Shown here piece after piece: positions 22,314 to 30,514 of a stretch of DNA of 64,000 nucleotides. The notes beneath the pieces are model-generated. The model was not told the origin of the DNA, searched no databases, and saw only the letters and a list, made by a program, of their open reading frames with translations. Source of the DNA: Actinomycetes bacterium (GTDB lineage Bacteria; Actinomycetota; Actinomycetes; Propionibacteriales; Nocardioidaceae); NCBI GenBank assembly GCA_023460975.1, contig JAEWOG010000104.1:3243-67242 (forward strand), written 5' to 3'. The translations under genes and the position numbers were made by a program. The first letter of the stretch is position 1; the number at the start of each line of letters is the position of its first letter.

Positions 22314-23644
22314 CAGGCGCCCAGCATCATCTGGCCGCACACGCGCACCACGTTGCCGTTGACCCCGCTGGAGGCGGGGTCCGCGAACCAGGCAATCGTT
22401 TCGGCCACGTCGACGGGGAGCCCGCCCTGGTTCATGGCGTTGAGCCGCTGGCCGACCTCCCGGGTCGCGAACGGCACGGCGGCCGTCATCTGGGTGATGA
22501 TGAAGCCGGGCGCCACGGCGTTGATCGTGATCTGGTCGGTGAGCTCGCCGCGCAGGGAGTCCACCAGGCCGATGACGCCCGCCTTGGAGGCCGCGTAGTT
22601 GGTCTGGCCGACGTTGCCCGCGATGCCGGCGATCGAGGCCACGCCGATGATGCGGCCGTTGGGGCGTACGGTGCCACTGTCGAGCAGTTCGCGGGTGATC
22701 TTCTCGGGGGCCGTCAGGTTGACCGCGATCACCGAGTCCCAGCGCGCTTCGTCGATGTTGGCGAGCTTCTTGTCGCGGGTGATGCCAGCGTTGTGCACGA
22801 CGACGTCGACGCCACCGTGCTCCGTACGCAGGTGGTGGGCGATCCGCTTCGCCGCGTCGGGGGCGGTGATGTCGAGGACGAGGTGGTCCCCGTCGAGCTC
22901 GCGGGTGAGCGCCTGCAACTCGCTGGCGGCCTGGGGCACGTCGACGCCGACCACGGTGGCGCCGTCGCGGTGCAGGACGCGGGCGATCTGCTCGCCGATG
23001 CCGCGGCTGGCTCCGGTGACCAGGGCGACCTTGCCCGCCAAGGGCTTGCGCCAGTCGCTGGTGACCGTCTGGGCGGAGCCGTACGCGCCCACCCGCACGA
23101 CCTGGCCGGAGACGTACGCGGACTTGGGGGAGAGGAGGAACGCGAGGCTCGAGGTCACCTGTTCCTCGGCGCCCGGCGCGACCAGTACGAGTTGGACGGT
23201 GCCGCCTCGGCCGATCTCCTTGCCGAGCGAGCGGGTGAAACCTTCCAGTGCGCGCTGGGCGACGCGCTCCTCGCCGGTCAGGAGCTCGGGCGGGGTGCCC
23301 AGCACGACGATCCGGGGGCAGGACTCGAGATGGCGCATCAGCGGCGTGAAGAACTCCCGCAACGCGCGCAGGGCAGCGCTCGCGGTGAGACCGGTGGCGT
23401 CGAAGACCAGGCCCTTGGCGCGCTGCCCTTCGGCGAGGGAGTCGGTGTGTGTGATGCCGAGGGCGTCGAGGCTCGATGCGACCGGGGCGGTGAGGCGTCC
23501 GGAACCCCCTGTGACCACGGTCCCGGTGACCAGGTCGGCGCCGTCGCTCCAGCGTTCCAGCTTGGTCGGGTTGGGCAGGCCGAGCTGCTTGACAAGCAGC
23601 TTGCCGACGGGGCTGGAGACGAATGCCTGATAACGGTCGGTCAT
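22313..23644 (-). CDS. fabG4: High-molecular-weight 3-oxoacyl-ACP/CoA reductase, FabG4 type
   Basis: 443 aa, far longer than ordinary FabG (~250 aa). The N-terminal ~200 residues are a Rossmann-like, flavodoxin-type domain lacking the catalytic set. The C-terminal ~240 residues are a complete SDR: VTGASRGIGEQIA, NAGITRDKKL, the catalytic serine region GVASIAG, and YAASKAG. This is the HMwFabG layout of M. tuberculosis FabG4, an NADH-dependent beta-ketoacyl-CoA reductase. It is the first gene of the minus-strand operon and divergent from fadA2. It probably works with HtdX in reductive acyl-chain steps. Confidence 0.92.
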   Translation of the reverse strand: MTDRYQAFVSSPVGKLLVKQLGLPNPTKLERWSDGADLVTGTVVTGGSGRLTAPVASSLDALGITHTDSLAEGQRAKGLVFDATGLTASAALRALREFFTPLMRHLESCPRIVVLGTPPELLTGEERVAQRALEGFTRSLGKEIGRGGTVQLVLVAPGAEEQVTSSLAFLLSPKSAYVSGQVVRVGAYGSAQTVTSDWRKPLAGKVALVTGASRGIGEQIARVLHRDGATVVGVDVPQAASELQALTRELDGDHLVLDITAPDAAKRIAHHLRTEHGGVDVVVHNAGITRDKKLANIDEARWDSVIAVNLTAPEKITRELLDSGTVRPNGRIIGVASIAGIAGNVGQTNYAASKAGVIGLVDSLRGELTDQITINAVAPGFIITQMTAAVPFATREVGQRLNAMNQGGLPVDVAETIAWFADPASSGVNGNVVRVCGQMMLGA

Positions 23645-23719
23645 GGGTCGAGCCTCTTCCTACGACGGCGGAGTTGGCAACTTCGGCCAACCGGGCGAGC
23701 ATGTGTTCCGATCGTATGT

Positions 23720-23738
23720 AACTCAGTGTCAAACTCAG
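23720..23738. promoter_or_regulatory. Direct repeat in the fabG4-fadA2 divergent promoter
   Basis: AACTCAG occurs at 23720-23726 and 23732-23738, 12 bp apart, in an AT-richer part of the 215-bp gap. Between them a minus-strand TTGACA (23732-23727) could be a -35 element. It may be a shared regulator site; no regulator gene is nearby. Confidence 0.4.
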
Positions 23739-23859
23739 AGTCCAGTTCTGGTGATGCGCGCCTCATCCAGTTCCTGCCCGTGCGGCGGGGAGTCATGATG
23801 GAGACACGTACGCCCCCTCGCCCGGATGCCGGGTGAGCCCCCGATCCGCAGGAGAGTCC

Positions 23860-25140
23860 ATGCAGGCCAAGCCCCGTCGCGTCGCAGTCCTCGGCGGCAA
23901 CCGCATCCCGTTCGCCCGGTCCAACACCGTCTACGCCGGCGTCTCCAACTCGGAGATGCTCGCCGGCGCGCTCGACGGACTGGTGGAGCGATACTCGCTC
24001 GCTGGCGAGCAGATCGGCGAGGTGGCGGCGGGTGCCGTCCTCAAGCACTCGCGCGACTTCAATCTGACCCGCGAGGTCGTCCTCGGCTCGGCGCTGGCGC
24101 CGGAGACGCCTGCCACCGACATCCAGCAGGCCTGCGGGACTGGCCTGCAGGCGGCGATCCACGTCGCCAACAAGATCGCGCTGGGCACGATCGACTCGGG
24201 CATCGCAGGTGGCACCGACACCACGTCGGACGCCCCGGTCGCGCTGTCGGACAAGCTGCGCAAGAAGCTGATGAAGGTCAACGCCGCACGCGACACCAAG
24301 GCCAAGCTGGTGGCGCTGGGTCAGGTGCGCCCCGCGGACATCGGGCTGGAGATCCCGCGCAACTCCGAGCCCCGCACCGGCCTGTCGATGGGGGAGCACG
24401 CCGCCCTCACCGCGCTGGAGTGGAAGATCACCCGCGAGGCGCAGGACGAGCTCGCCGTCAGGTCGCACCACAACCTCGCGCGTTCGTACGAGGAGGGCTT
24501 CCAGGACGACCTCGTTGGGCCGTTCCGGGGCGTGGAGAAGGACACCAACCTGCGCGCCGACTCGACCATCGAGAAGCTGGCCACCCTCAAGCCGGTCTTC
24601 GGCAAGGGGGAGGCCGCCACGATGACGGCCGCCAACAGCACGCCACTGTCGGACGGCGCCTCGATGGTGCTGCTGGCCAGCGAGGAGTGGGCCGCCGAGC
24701 GCGACCTGCCGGTGAAGGCGTGGCTCGTCGACGCCGAGACTGCGGCGGTCGACTACGTGACCGGCCACGAGGGCCTCCTCATGGCCCCCGCGTACGCGGT
24801 CCCGCGCATGCTGGCCCGCAACGGCCTGACCTTCGACGACATCGACTTCTTCGAGATCCACGAGGCGTTCGCCTCGCAGGTGCTGGCGACCCTGGCCGCG
24901 TGGGAGGACCCGATCTTCTGCTCCGAGCGCCTCGGCCTCGACGCGCCGCTCGGCGCCGTCCCGGTGGAGAAGCTCAACGTCAACGGATCCTCGCTCGCCG
25001 CTGCCCACCCGTTCGCCGCGACCGGGGGCCGCATCCTCGCCGCCGCCGCCAAGCTGCTCGATGAGAAGGGCTCCGGGCGAGCGCTGATCTCCATCTGCGC
25101 CGCCGGCGGTCAGGGCGTCGTCGCGCTGCTGGAGAAGTGA
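23860..25140 (+). CDS. fadA2: Acetyl-CoA C-acetyltransferase, FadA2 type thiolase
   Basis: Thiolase-fold enzyme of 426 aa. The nucleophile lies in DIQQACGTGLQAAIHVANK, the conserved His in the FEIHEAFASQ and GSSLAAAHPFAATGG blocks, and the second cysteine in ISICAAGGQG. ATG 23860 follows CAGGAGAG by four bases. It is divergent from fabG4-htdX as in M. tuberculosis Rv0243. It is distinct from the beta-oxidation thiolase at 16554-17750 and belongs to the FadI/trifunctional-like longer group. A GC-rich hairpin terminates it. Confidence 0.92.
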   Translation: MQAKPRRVAVLGGNRIPFARSNTVYAGVSNSEMLAGALDGLVERYSLAGEQIGEVAAGAVLKHSRDFNLTREVVLGSALAPETPATDIQQACGTGLQAAIHVANKIALGTIDSGIAGGTDTTSDAPVALSDKLRKKLMKVNAARDTKAKLVALGQVRPADIGLEIPRNSEPRTGLSMGEHAALTALEWKITREAQDELAVRSHHNLARSYEEGFQDDLVGPFRGVEKDTNLRADSTIEKLATLKPVFGKGEAATMTAANSTPLSDGASMVLLASEEWAAERDLPVKAWLVDAETAAVDYVTGHEGLLMAPAYAVPRMLARNGLTFDDIDFFEIHEAFASQVLATLAAWEDPIFCSERLGLDAPLGAVPVEKLNVNGSSLAAAHPFAATGGRILAAAAKLLDEKGSGRALISICAAGGQGVVALLEK

Positions 25141-25146
25141 CGTCGT

Positions 25147-25175
25147 GCTCCCTGCCCGTGTCTCGGGCAGGGAGC
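25147..25175 (+). terminator. Hairpin terminator after fadA2
   Basis: 12-bp perfect arms 25147-25158 and 25164-25175 with a TGTCT loop, seven bases after the stop. No T-run. Confidence 0.75.
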
Positions 25176-25215
25176 GCGCATGGCCGCCGGGGAGTGCTCC
25201 GCGGCCGGGATCGAG

Positions 25216-25278
25216 TAGTCTCCTGCCGACAGACATCCTTTAACTCACCGTCCTGTGAGGCGGAGAAGGAGGTCCGGC
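25216..25278 (+). promoter_or_regulatory. PyrR-binding leader of pyrRBC with promoter
   Basis: TAGTCT (25216-25221) is the likely -10. The conserved leader runs 25233-25278. Its GTCCTGTGAGGC core (25250-25261) matches the known PyrR binding loop ARUCCNGNGAGGYU and is enclosed by a CCG/CGG stem. Upstream UCCUU (in ACATCCTTTAAC, from 25233) can pair with AAGGA of the Shine-Dalgarno GAGAAGGAGG (25263-25272). PyrR-UMP binding would thus hide the ribosome site. A near-identical copy precedes carA. Confidence 0.85.
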
Positions 25279-25284
25279 GCCGGT

Positions 25285-25857
25285 ATGTCCGATGCCCCCA
25301 CCCCACCCGACACCGAGGCCACTGGGCCAGACGGTGCGCGAACTGTTCTGGATGCCCGTGACGTCTCCCGGGCCCTGACCCGGATCTCGCACGAACTCCT
25401 CGAGCGCAACCGCGGCGCGAGCGATCTCGTGCTGCTCGGGCTGCACACCCGCGGTGTGCCCCTGGCCCGTCGCATCGCCGAGCGCATCGCTGCCGTCGAG
25501 GGCGTCCAGGTCGCCGTCGGCGAGCTCGACGTGACGATGTACCGCGACGACCTGCGCAAGCAGCCCACACGGCGTGCGCACCGTACGGAGATTCCCGCCG
25601 GCGGCATCGACGACAAGGTCGTCGTCCTGGTCGACGACGTGCTCTTCTCCGGGCGCACCATCCGCGCGGCCCTCGACGCGCTCGCGGACCTGGGGCGGCC
25701 CTCCGCCGTCCGGCTCGCGGTGCTCGTCGACCGTGGCCACCGTGAGCTCCCGATCCGGGCCGACCACGTCGGCAAGAACCTGCCCAGTGCCCGCAGCGAG
25801 CGCGTCAGCGTCCGCGTGGCAGAGGTGGATGGCGCCGACGAGGTGACGATCGCATGA
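25285..25857 (+). CDS. pyrR: PyrR: pyrimidine operon RNA-binding regulator / uracil phosphoribosyltransferase
   Basis: 190 aa. PyrR binds a hairpin in pyr mRNA when UMP is high and can also make UMP from uracil and PRPP. Seen are the type-I PRTase PRPP loop VVLVDDVLFSGRTIRAALDAL (about 115-135), and basic RNA-contact stretches (KQPTRRAHRTEIPAGG). ATG 25285 is chosen because it is 12 bases after GAGAAGGAGG; an in-frame GTG at 25255 lies inside the PyrR loop and cannot be the real start. The stop overlaps pyrB (ATGA). It probably represses its own operon and carAB-pyrF through matching leaders. Confidence 0.95.
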   Translation: MSDAPTPPDTEATGPDGARTVLDARDVSRALTRISHELLERNRGASDLVLLGLHTRGVPLARRIAERIAAVEGVQVAVGELDVTMYRDDLRKQPTRRAHRTEIPAGGIDDKVVVLVDDVLFSGRTIRAALDALADLGRPSAVRLAVLVDRGHRELPIRADHVGKNLPSARSERVSVRVAEVDGADEVTIA

Positions 25858-26786
25858 GGCACCTGTTGTCCATCGACGACCTGAGCGTCGAGGAGATCCG
25901 TACGATCTTCGACACCGCCGCGGACATGCACGACGTGCAGCGCCGCTCGGTGAAGAAGTTGCCCGCGCTGCGCGGCCGTACGGTCGTCAACCTCTTCTTC
26001 GAGGACTCCACCCGGACCCGGTCGAGCTTCGAGATCGCTGGCAAGTGGCTCTCGGCCGACGTCATCAACATCTCCGCCAAGGGCTCCTCGACCTCGAAGG
26101 GCGAGAGCCTGCGCGACACCGTGCTGACGGTGTGCGCGATGGGGGTCGACGGCCTCGTGATGCGGCACTCGGCCTCCGGCGCGGCGCTCCAGGTGAGCCA
26201 GTGGGTCGACGCGGCCGTGGTCAACGCGGGTGACGGCACCCACGAGCACCCGACGCAGGCGCTGCTGGATGCGTACACGCTCGAGCAGCGGTTGGGGTCC
26301 CTGGAGGGCCGTCACGTCGCCATCGTGGGCGACCTGACGCACAGCAGGGTCTTCCGCAGCAACATCCAGTGCCTGACCAAGCTGGGCGCCGAGGTGACCG
26401 TGGTCGCCCCGCCGACCCTGATGCCGAGCGGCATCGGACCGTGGTCGGCCTCGGCCGGGTTCGCGACCTCGTACGACTTCGACGAGGTGCTCCCGCATGC
26501 CGACGCCGTGATGATGCTGCGCGTGCAGCGCGAGCGGATGTCGGGCGGGTTCTTCCCCACGCCGCGCGAGTACACGGTCGGCTACGGCCTGACTCGCGAC
26601 CGGCTGGCCGTCCTGGGCGCCGACGTCCCGATCTGCCACCCAGGTCCGATGAATCGGGGCCTCGAGATCGCCGCGGACGCCGCCGACGCGGCCCAGTCGG
26701 CGGTGCTCGACCAGGTCTCCGCCGGTCTGGCGGTCCGCATGTCCGTGCTCTACCACCTGCTCGCCGGAGAGGAGACCAGCGCGTGA
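25854..26786 (+). CDS. pyrB: Aspartate carbamoyltransferase, catalytic subunit
   Basis: Second step of pyrimidine synthesis: carbamoyl phosphate plus aspartate to carbamoyl aspartate. 310 aa, the standard length. Carbamoyl-phosphate loop FFEDSTRTRSSFEIAGK (about 44-60), HEHPTQALLDAYTLE, and the aspartate-binding HPGPMNRG near the C-terminus are intact. There is no regulatory pyrI. It overlaps pyrR and pyrC by four bases on each side, so the three genes are translationally coupled and follow PyrR control. Confidence 0.96.
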   Translation: MRHLLSIDDLSVEEIRTIFDTAADMHDVQRRSVKKLPALRGRTVVNLFFEDSTRTRSSFEIAGKWLSADVINISAKGSSTSKGESLRDTVLTVCAMGVDGLVMRHSASGAALQVSQWVDAAVVNAGDGTHEHPTQALLDAYTLEQRLGSLEGRHVAIVGDLTHSRVFRSNIQCLTKLGAEVTVVAPPTLMPSGIGPWSASAGFATSYDFDEVLPHADAVMMLRVQRERMSGGFFPTPREYTVGYGLTRDRLAVLGADVPICHPGPMNRGLEIAADAADAAQSAVLDQVSAGLAVRMSVLYHLLAGEETSA

Positions 26787-28063
26787 GCCTGCTGATCAAG
26801 GGAGTCTCGGTCCTCGGTGACGAGCGCGCCGACATCCTCGTTCGCGACGGGGTGGTGGCCGAGATCGGCGCCGTCGACGCCCCGGCGGACGCCGAGGTGC
26901 TCGACGCCGGGGGTCTGGTGGCGCTGCCGGGCCTCGTGGACTTGCACACCCACCTGCGTGAGCCGGGACGTGAGGACGCCGAGACCGTGCTGAGCGGCTC
27001 GCGGGCCGCAGCGATCGGCGGCTACACGGCGGTCTTGGCGATGGCCAACACCTCTCCGGTCACCGACACCGCCGAGGCGGCCCTGCGGGTGCTCGACCTC
27101 GGGGAGCAGGCGGGCCTGGTCCACGTCCAGCCCGTCGGGGCCGTGACGAAGGGACTCGGCGGTGAGGAACTCGCCGAGCTCGGTCTGATGGCGCGCTCGC
27201 GGGCGCACGTACGGGTCTTCTCCGACGACGGCAAGTGCGTGCACGACGCGCGCGTCATGCGGCGCGCGCTGGAGTACGTGAAGGCATTCGGCGGCGTGGT
27301 GTCGCAGCACTCGCAGGACCCGGCGCTCGCCGGTCCGCAGGCGTGCTGCCACGAGGGTGAGGTGTCGGGCCGACTGGGCCTGCCCGGGTGGCCCGGAATC
27401 GCCGAGGAGGTCATCGTCTCCCGTGACGTCATGCTGGCCCGTCACACCGGATCGCGGGTGCACGTGGCCCACGTGTCGACCGCAGGATCGCTCGAGGTGG
27501 TGCGCTGGGCCAAGGCGCAGGGCATCGACGTGACCTGCGAGGTGACTCCCCACCACCTGCTCCTGACCACTGACCTGCTGGTCGGCTACGACCCGGTCTT
27601 CAAGGTCAACCCGCCCTTGCGCCCCGAGGAGGACGTGCTCGCGCTCAGGGCCGGTCTGGCCGACGGGACCATTGATGCCGTCGCCACCGACCATGCCCCG
27701 CACGCGCGCCATGACAAGGAGCACGCGTTCGTCGACGCCGCCTTCGGCATGCTCGGGCTGGAGTCAGCGCTGTCGGTCGTGCGGACCGTGATGGACGACG
27801 ACTTCGACTGGGCCGACATCGCCCGCGTGATGTCGCAGTCGCCGGCCCGCATCGCCGGCCTGGAGGGCCAGGGTGGCCAGATCGCCCCGGGCGAGCCGGC
27901 GCACCTGACGCTCGTCGACCCGGACGCGACGTGGACGCTGGATCGCGACGACTCGGTCTCGCTCTCGCGCAACAACCCGTGGCACGGGCGCGAGTTCACC
28001 TCGCGGGTGGTCCACACGATCTTTGGTGGCCGCCTCACCGTGCGCGACGGCGCGTTGGTCTGA
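26783..28063 (+). CDS. pyrC: Dihydroorotase
   Basis: Zinc amidohydrolase that cyclises carbamoyl aspartate to dihydroorotate; 426 aa, the class-I long form. Metal-binding motifs are DLHTHLREPG (about 58-67), the HVAHVSTAGS and CEVTPHHLLL histidines, and the catalytic Asp in VATDHAPHA. GTG 26783 overlaps the pyrB stop. The pyr operon ends here: the next gene has its own leaderless promoter, and carA lies 10.5 kb away, unlike in Streptomyces or Mycobacterium where it follows closely. Confidence 0.95.
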   Translation: MSLLIKGVSVLGDERADILVRDGVVAEIGAVDAPADAEVLDAGGLVALPGLVDLHTHLREPGREDAETVLSGSRAAAIGGYTAVLAMANTSPVTDTAEAALRVLDLGEQAGLVHVQPVGAVTKGLGGEELAELGLMARSRAHVRVFSDDGKCVHDARVMRRALEYVKAFGGVVSQHSQDPALAGPQACCHEGEVSGRLGLPGWPGIAEEVIVSRDVMLARHTGSRVHVAHVSTAGSLEVVRWAKAQGIDVTCEVTPHHLLLTTDLLVGYDPVFKVNPPLRPEEDVLALRAGLADGTIDAVATDHAPHARHDKEHAFVDAAFGMLGLESALSVVRTVMDDDFDWADIARVMSQSPARIAGLEGQGGQIAPGEPAHLTLVDPDATWTLDRDDSVSLSRNNPWHGREFTSRVVHTIFGGRLTVRDGALV

Positions 28064-28106
28064 CGTCGGGCCCGGATCACGCCTCGCGCGCAGCGGCGGG
28101 CGGGGG

Positions 28107-28112
28107 TAGCGT
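28107..28112 (+). promoter_or_regulatory. Leaderless -10 box (TAGCGT)
   Basis: TAGCGT ends six bases before ATG 28119 of the cupin gene. Confidence 0.5.
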
Positions 28113-28118
28113 CGCACC

Positions 28119-28604
28119 ATGTCGTACCCGGACCCGGTCTACTTCGGCGACGGCGAGGTGCTGGCCCGCTACCGCCCTGCCCACACGGCTGCAGAACTGC
28201 CACGTGCCGGCGGGGCGGCGTCCTACCTCGCCACGGGCGCGACGACGGGCGGGCGGTTCGGGCTCTACCGCTGGGACATGAACGCGGCCTCGGGAGGCGC
28301 CAGACCGCACTTCCACCGCACCATGAGCGAGTCGTTCTACGTGCTGTCGGGGAGCGTGCGTCTCTTCGATGGCGCGGCGTGGGTCGACGGCGGTCCGGGC
28401 GACTTCCTCCACGTTCCCGAGGGCGGGTTGCACGGGTTCAGCAACGACTCGGATGAGGAGGCCTCGATGCTCATCCTGTTCACCCCCGGGGCGCCGCGGG
28501 AGGCGTACTTCGAGGGGCTGGTCGCGCTGTCCGAGGGCCGGTGGGAGCCCAGCCACGACGAACTCGAGGCGTTCTTCATCGAGCACGACAACATCTACGT
28601 CTGA
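28119..28604 (+). CDS. Cupin-domain protein
   Basis: A single small beta-barrel cupin of 161 aa. Motif 1 is GGARPHFHRTMSESFYVLSG (two His and a Glu as metal ligands). Motif 2 is GDFLHVPEGGLHGFSN with the third His. Family members range from dioxygenases to isomerases and sugar-binding proteins, and the sequence does not pick one. The ATG 28119 is supported by the TAGCGT box six bases upstream. It is convergent with the condensation-GNAT gene, with only nine bases between the stops. Confidence 0.82.
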   Translation: MSYPDPVYFGDGEVLARYRPAHTAAELPRAGGAASYLATGATTGGRFGLYRWDMNAASGGARPHFHRTMSESFYVLSGSVRLFDGAAWVDGGPGDFLHVPEGGLHGFSNDSDEEASMLILFTPGAPREAYFEGLVALSEGRWEPSHDELEAFFIEHDNIYV

Positions 28605-28613
28605 GCGTGTGCC

Positions 28614-30383
28614 TCACAGTTCTCGCGTCATGAACACGCTCCACGGGTCGGGCTCGTACGAACCGAACGGCGCGCACTCGGTGAAGCCGTACGACGCGTA
28701 GAGCCGGCGAGCCGGAGCGAAGGCGTCGGGGGTTCCGGTCTCCAGCGAGATCCGGGTGACGCCGCGGCGGCGTGCGTCGTCGAGGGCGTGCTCGAGCATC
28801 GCGCGCCCGAGCCCAGCGCTGCGGCGCTCGGGAGCCGTACGCATGGACTTGAGCTCTTCGTGGGTCTCGTCCAGTGCCGACAGCGCGACGGTCGCGACGA
28901 GGTCGCCGTCCAACTCGCCCGACCAGAGCCTGATCCGCGGGTGCCGCAGGGCTGCCAGGTCGAGGGCGTGCACGCTCTCGGCCGGCGAGTGCTCGGCCAT
29001 GTCGGCGAGGTGCTCGGACAGGAACCTGAACAGGGCGCCTGAGCCCAGATCGGCGCGGTCGATGCGCAGGGTCGTGGCTGGCGCCGGCGCTGCGCCGATC
29101 CGGCGCAGCGCGAGGACGACGTCGTCGAGCCAGGCGCCGACGTTCGCCCGGCCCTCCATGGTGTCGGGGTAGCGACAGCGCAGGTGGAGCCCCGTTTCGT
29201 CGAGGACGAACCAGACCATGACGCCGTCGGTGAGGATCCGCGCGCCCACGTACTGGGCCCCCAGCGCCCGGGAGTCGACCCGGACCGGCAGCCTGCGCAG
29301 GTCCAGCCAGGACAAAGCGAACATCCCGGGCGCGGTGGGCATGCCTCCCCACGGGGCGAGGATGTCGGCCAGTGGCCACGAGCCCAGCTCGACGGCCTCC
29401 CGGACAGCCCCGGCGCAGGCGCGGGGATCCGGGTCGGTGGACTCCAGCACCGCGTTGGTGATGAACCATCCCACCGAGTCGTGCCACTGCGGCTGCGTGC
29501 GACTGTGCACGGGGAACACGACCCGCAGCCCCGTCCCCGCGAGCCTCTGGGTGACCGCGGTCAGGGCAGAGATGACGAGGCTGAGCGTGGAGACCCCCTC
29601 GTCGGCTGCGCGCTCGCCGAGCCGGGCCGCCTGGGCCACGTCGAGCACGTCGCGGACCTCGACTCGCTCGGGCTGCGGGCGATCCACCGCGCCCAGGGGC
29701 ATGGGAAAGCGCGGCATCACGCCGTCCCCGGCGCCAAGGATCTCCGCCCATCGCTCGTGCACCGACTCGGGTGCCCCCGGCAGCGACGCGAGTGCGCGTG
29801 TGTGCTCGGCGAAGGCCGCCGCACCGGGAAGGTCGGGGGTACGGCCAGCGGCCCGCGCCTCCACTGACGCCAGCAGGTCGCGTACGACGATGAGCATCGA
29901 CCACATGTCGGTGTGGGCGTGGTCCGCGCCGACCACGACGGTCGTACCTTCGACGTTCTCGAGGACGCACAACCGGTGAGAGGGGGCCGAGTACGGCGAA
30001 CAGGCCGCATCCAGGACGTCTCGCAGCGCGTCGTTGACCGCTTCGCCCGGCCCCACCAGGTGCTCGCGCCACTGGCCGGGGCCGACGTCCATGACGCGCA
30101 GATCGGGAGGAGCGTCGGCAGTCAGCGGGGGAGTGAAGACGCTGCGCAGCGTCTCGTGGCGCGCCACGACGTCGAGCCACGCGAGGGCGAGGACCTCGCG
30201 TGAGGTGGGCGTCGGCAGCGTGAAGGACAGGGCCATCCACGAGCCCGGTCGCGTGCCCGCGCCGACGTGGCGGGCCTGGTCGAAGGAGACCGGAAGCCGA
30301 TGCCCGGGCTCGCCGACGGTGACGTCGTAGCCCCACAGCCGTCCGAAAGGCAGCCGAAGATGCGCCACGTTCGTCAACCTCAT
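28614..30383 (-). CDS. Condensation-domain acyltransferase fused to a GNAT acetyltransferase
   Basis: 589 aa. Residues ~1-425 resemble the NRPS condensation/PapA/WES acyltransferase fold. The VVGADHAHTDMWSM block supplies the H-x3-D catalytic motif, and the later VGWFITNAVL corresponds to the conserved C-domain core. Residues ~435-589 are a complete GNAT domain (ELKSMRTAPERRSAGLGRAML acetyl-CoA loop; ARRLYASYGFTECAPFGSY). The start is ATG 30383: TACGGT (minus strand, 30395-30390) ends six bases upstream; a GTG 36 bases further up lacks support. No carrier protein or adenylation domain is nearby, so it may acylate and acetylate a small molecule. The substrate is unknown. Confidence 0.75.
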   Translation of the reverse strand: MRLTNVAHLRLPFGRLWGYDVTVGEPGHRLPVSFDQARHVGAGTRPGSWMALSFTLPTPTSREVLALAWLDVVARHETLRSVFTPPLTADAPPDLRVMDVGPGQWREHLVGPGEAVNDALRDVLDAACSPYSAPSHRLCVLENVEGTTVVVGADHAHTDMWSMLIVVRDLLASVEARAAGRTPDLPGAAAFAEHTRALASLPGAPESVHERWAEILGAGDGVMPRFPMPLGAVDRPQPERVEVRDVLDVAQAARLGERAADEGVSTLSLVISALTAVTQRLAGTGLRVVFPVHSRTQPQWHDSVGWFITNAVLESTDPDPRACAGAVREAVELGSWPLADILAPWGGMPTAPGMFALSWLDLRRLPVRVDSRALGAQYVGARILTDGVMVWFVLDETGLHLRCRYPDTMEGRANVGAWLDDVVLALRRIGAAPAPATTLRIDRADLGSGALFRFLSEHLADMAEHSPAESVHALDLAALRHPRIRLWSGELDGDLVATVALSALDETHEELKSMRTAPERRSAGLGRAMLEHALDDARRRGVTRISLETGTPDAFAPARRLYASYGFTECAPFGSYEPDPWSVFMTREL

Positions 30384-30389
30384 GAGCGC

Positions 30390-30395
30390 ACCGTA
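30390..30395 (-). promoter_or_regulatory. Leaderless -10 box (TACGGT)
   Basis: On the minus strand TACGGT ends six bases before ATG 30383 and decides the start of the fusion gene. Confidence 0.5.
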
Positions 30396-30514
30396 TGCGG
30401 CGAGGTGCCGTGGCACCACGGACGAAACACACTGTTCACGAGCATCTTGCAGACTCCGGGGGCAGAGTCGTGGGCGGTGCGTACGCTGACGCTCAGCGCG
30501 ACTCAGGAGGACCC

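Noticed and set aside
25216..25284. Transcription attenuator (terminator/antiterminator) in the pyrR leader
   Set aside because: No hairpin followed by a T-run exists; the leader is only ~57 nt and pairs with the ribosome site instead.
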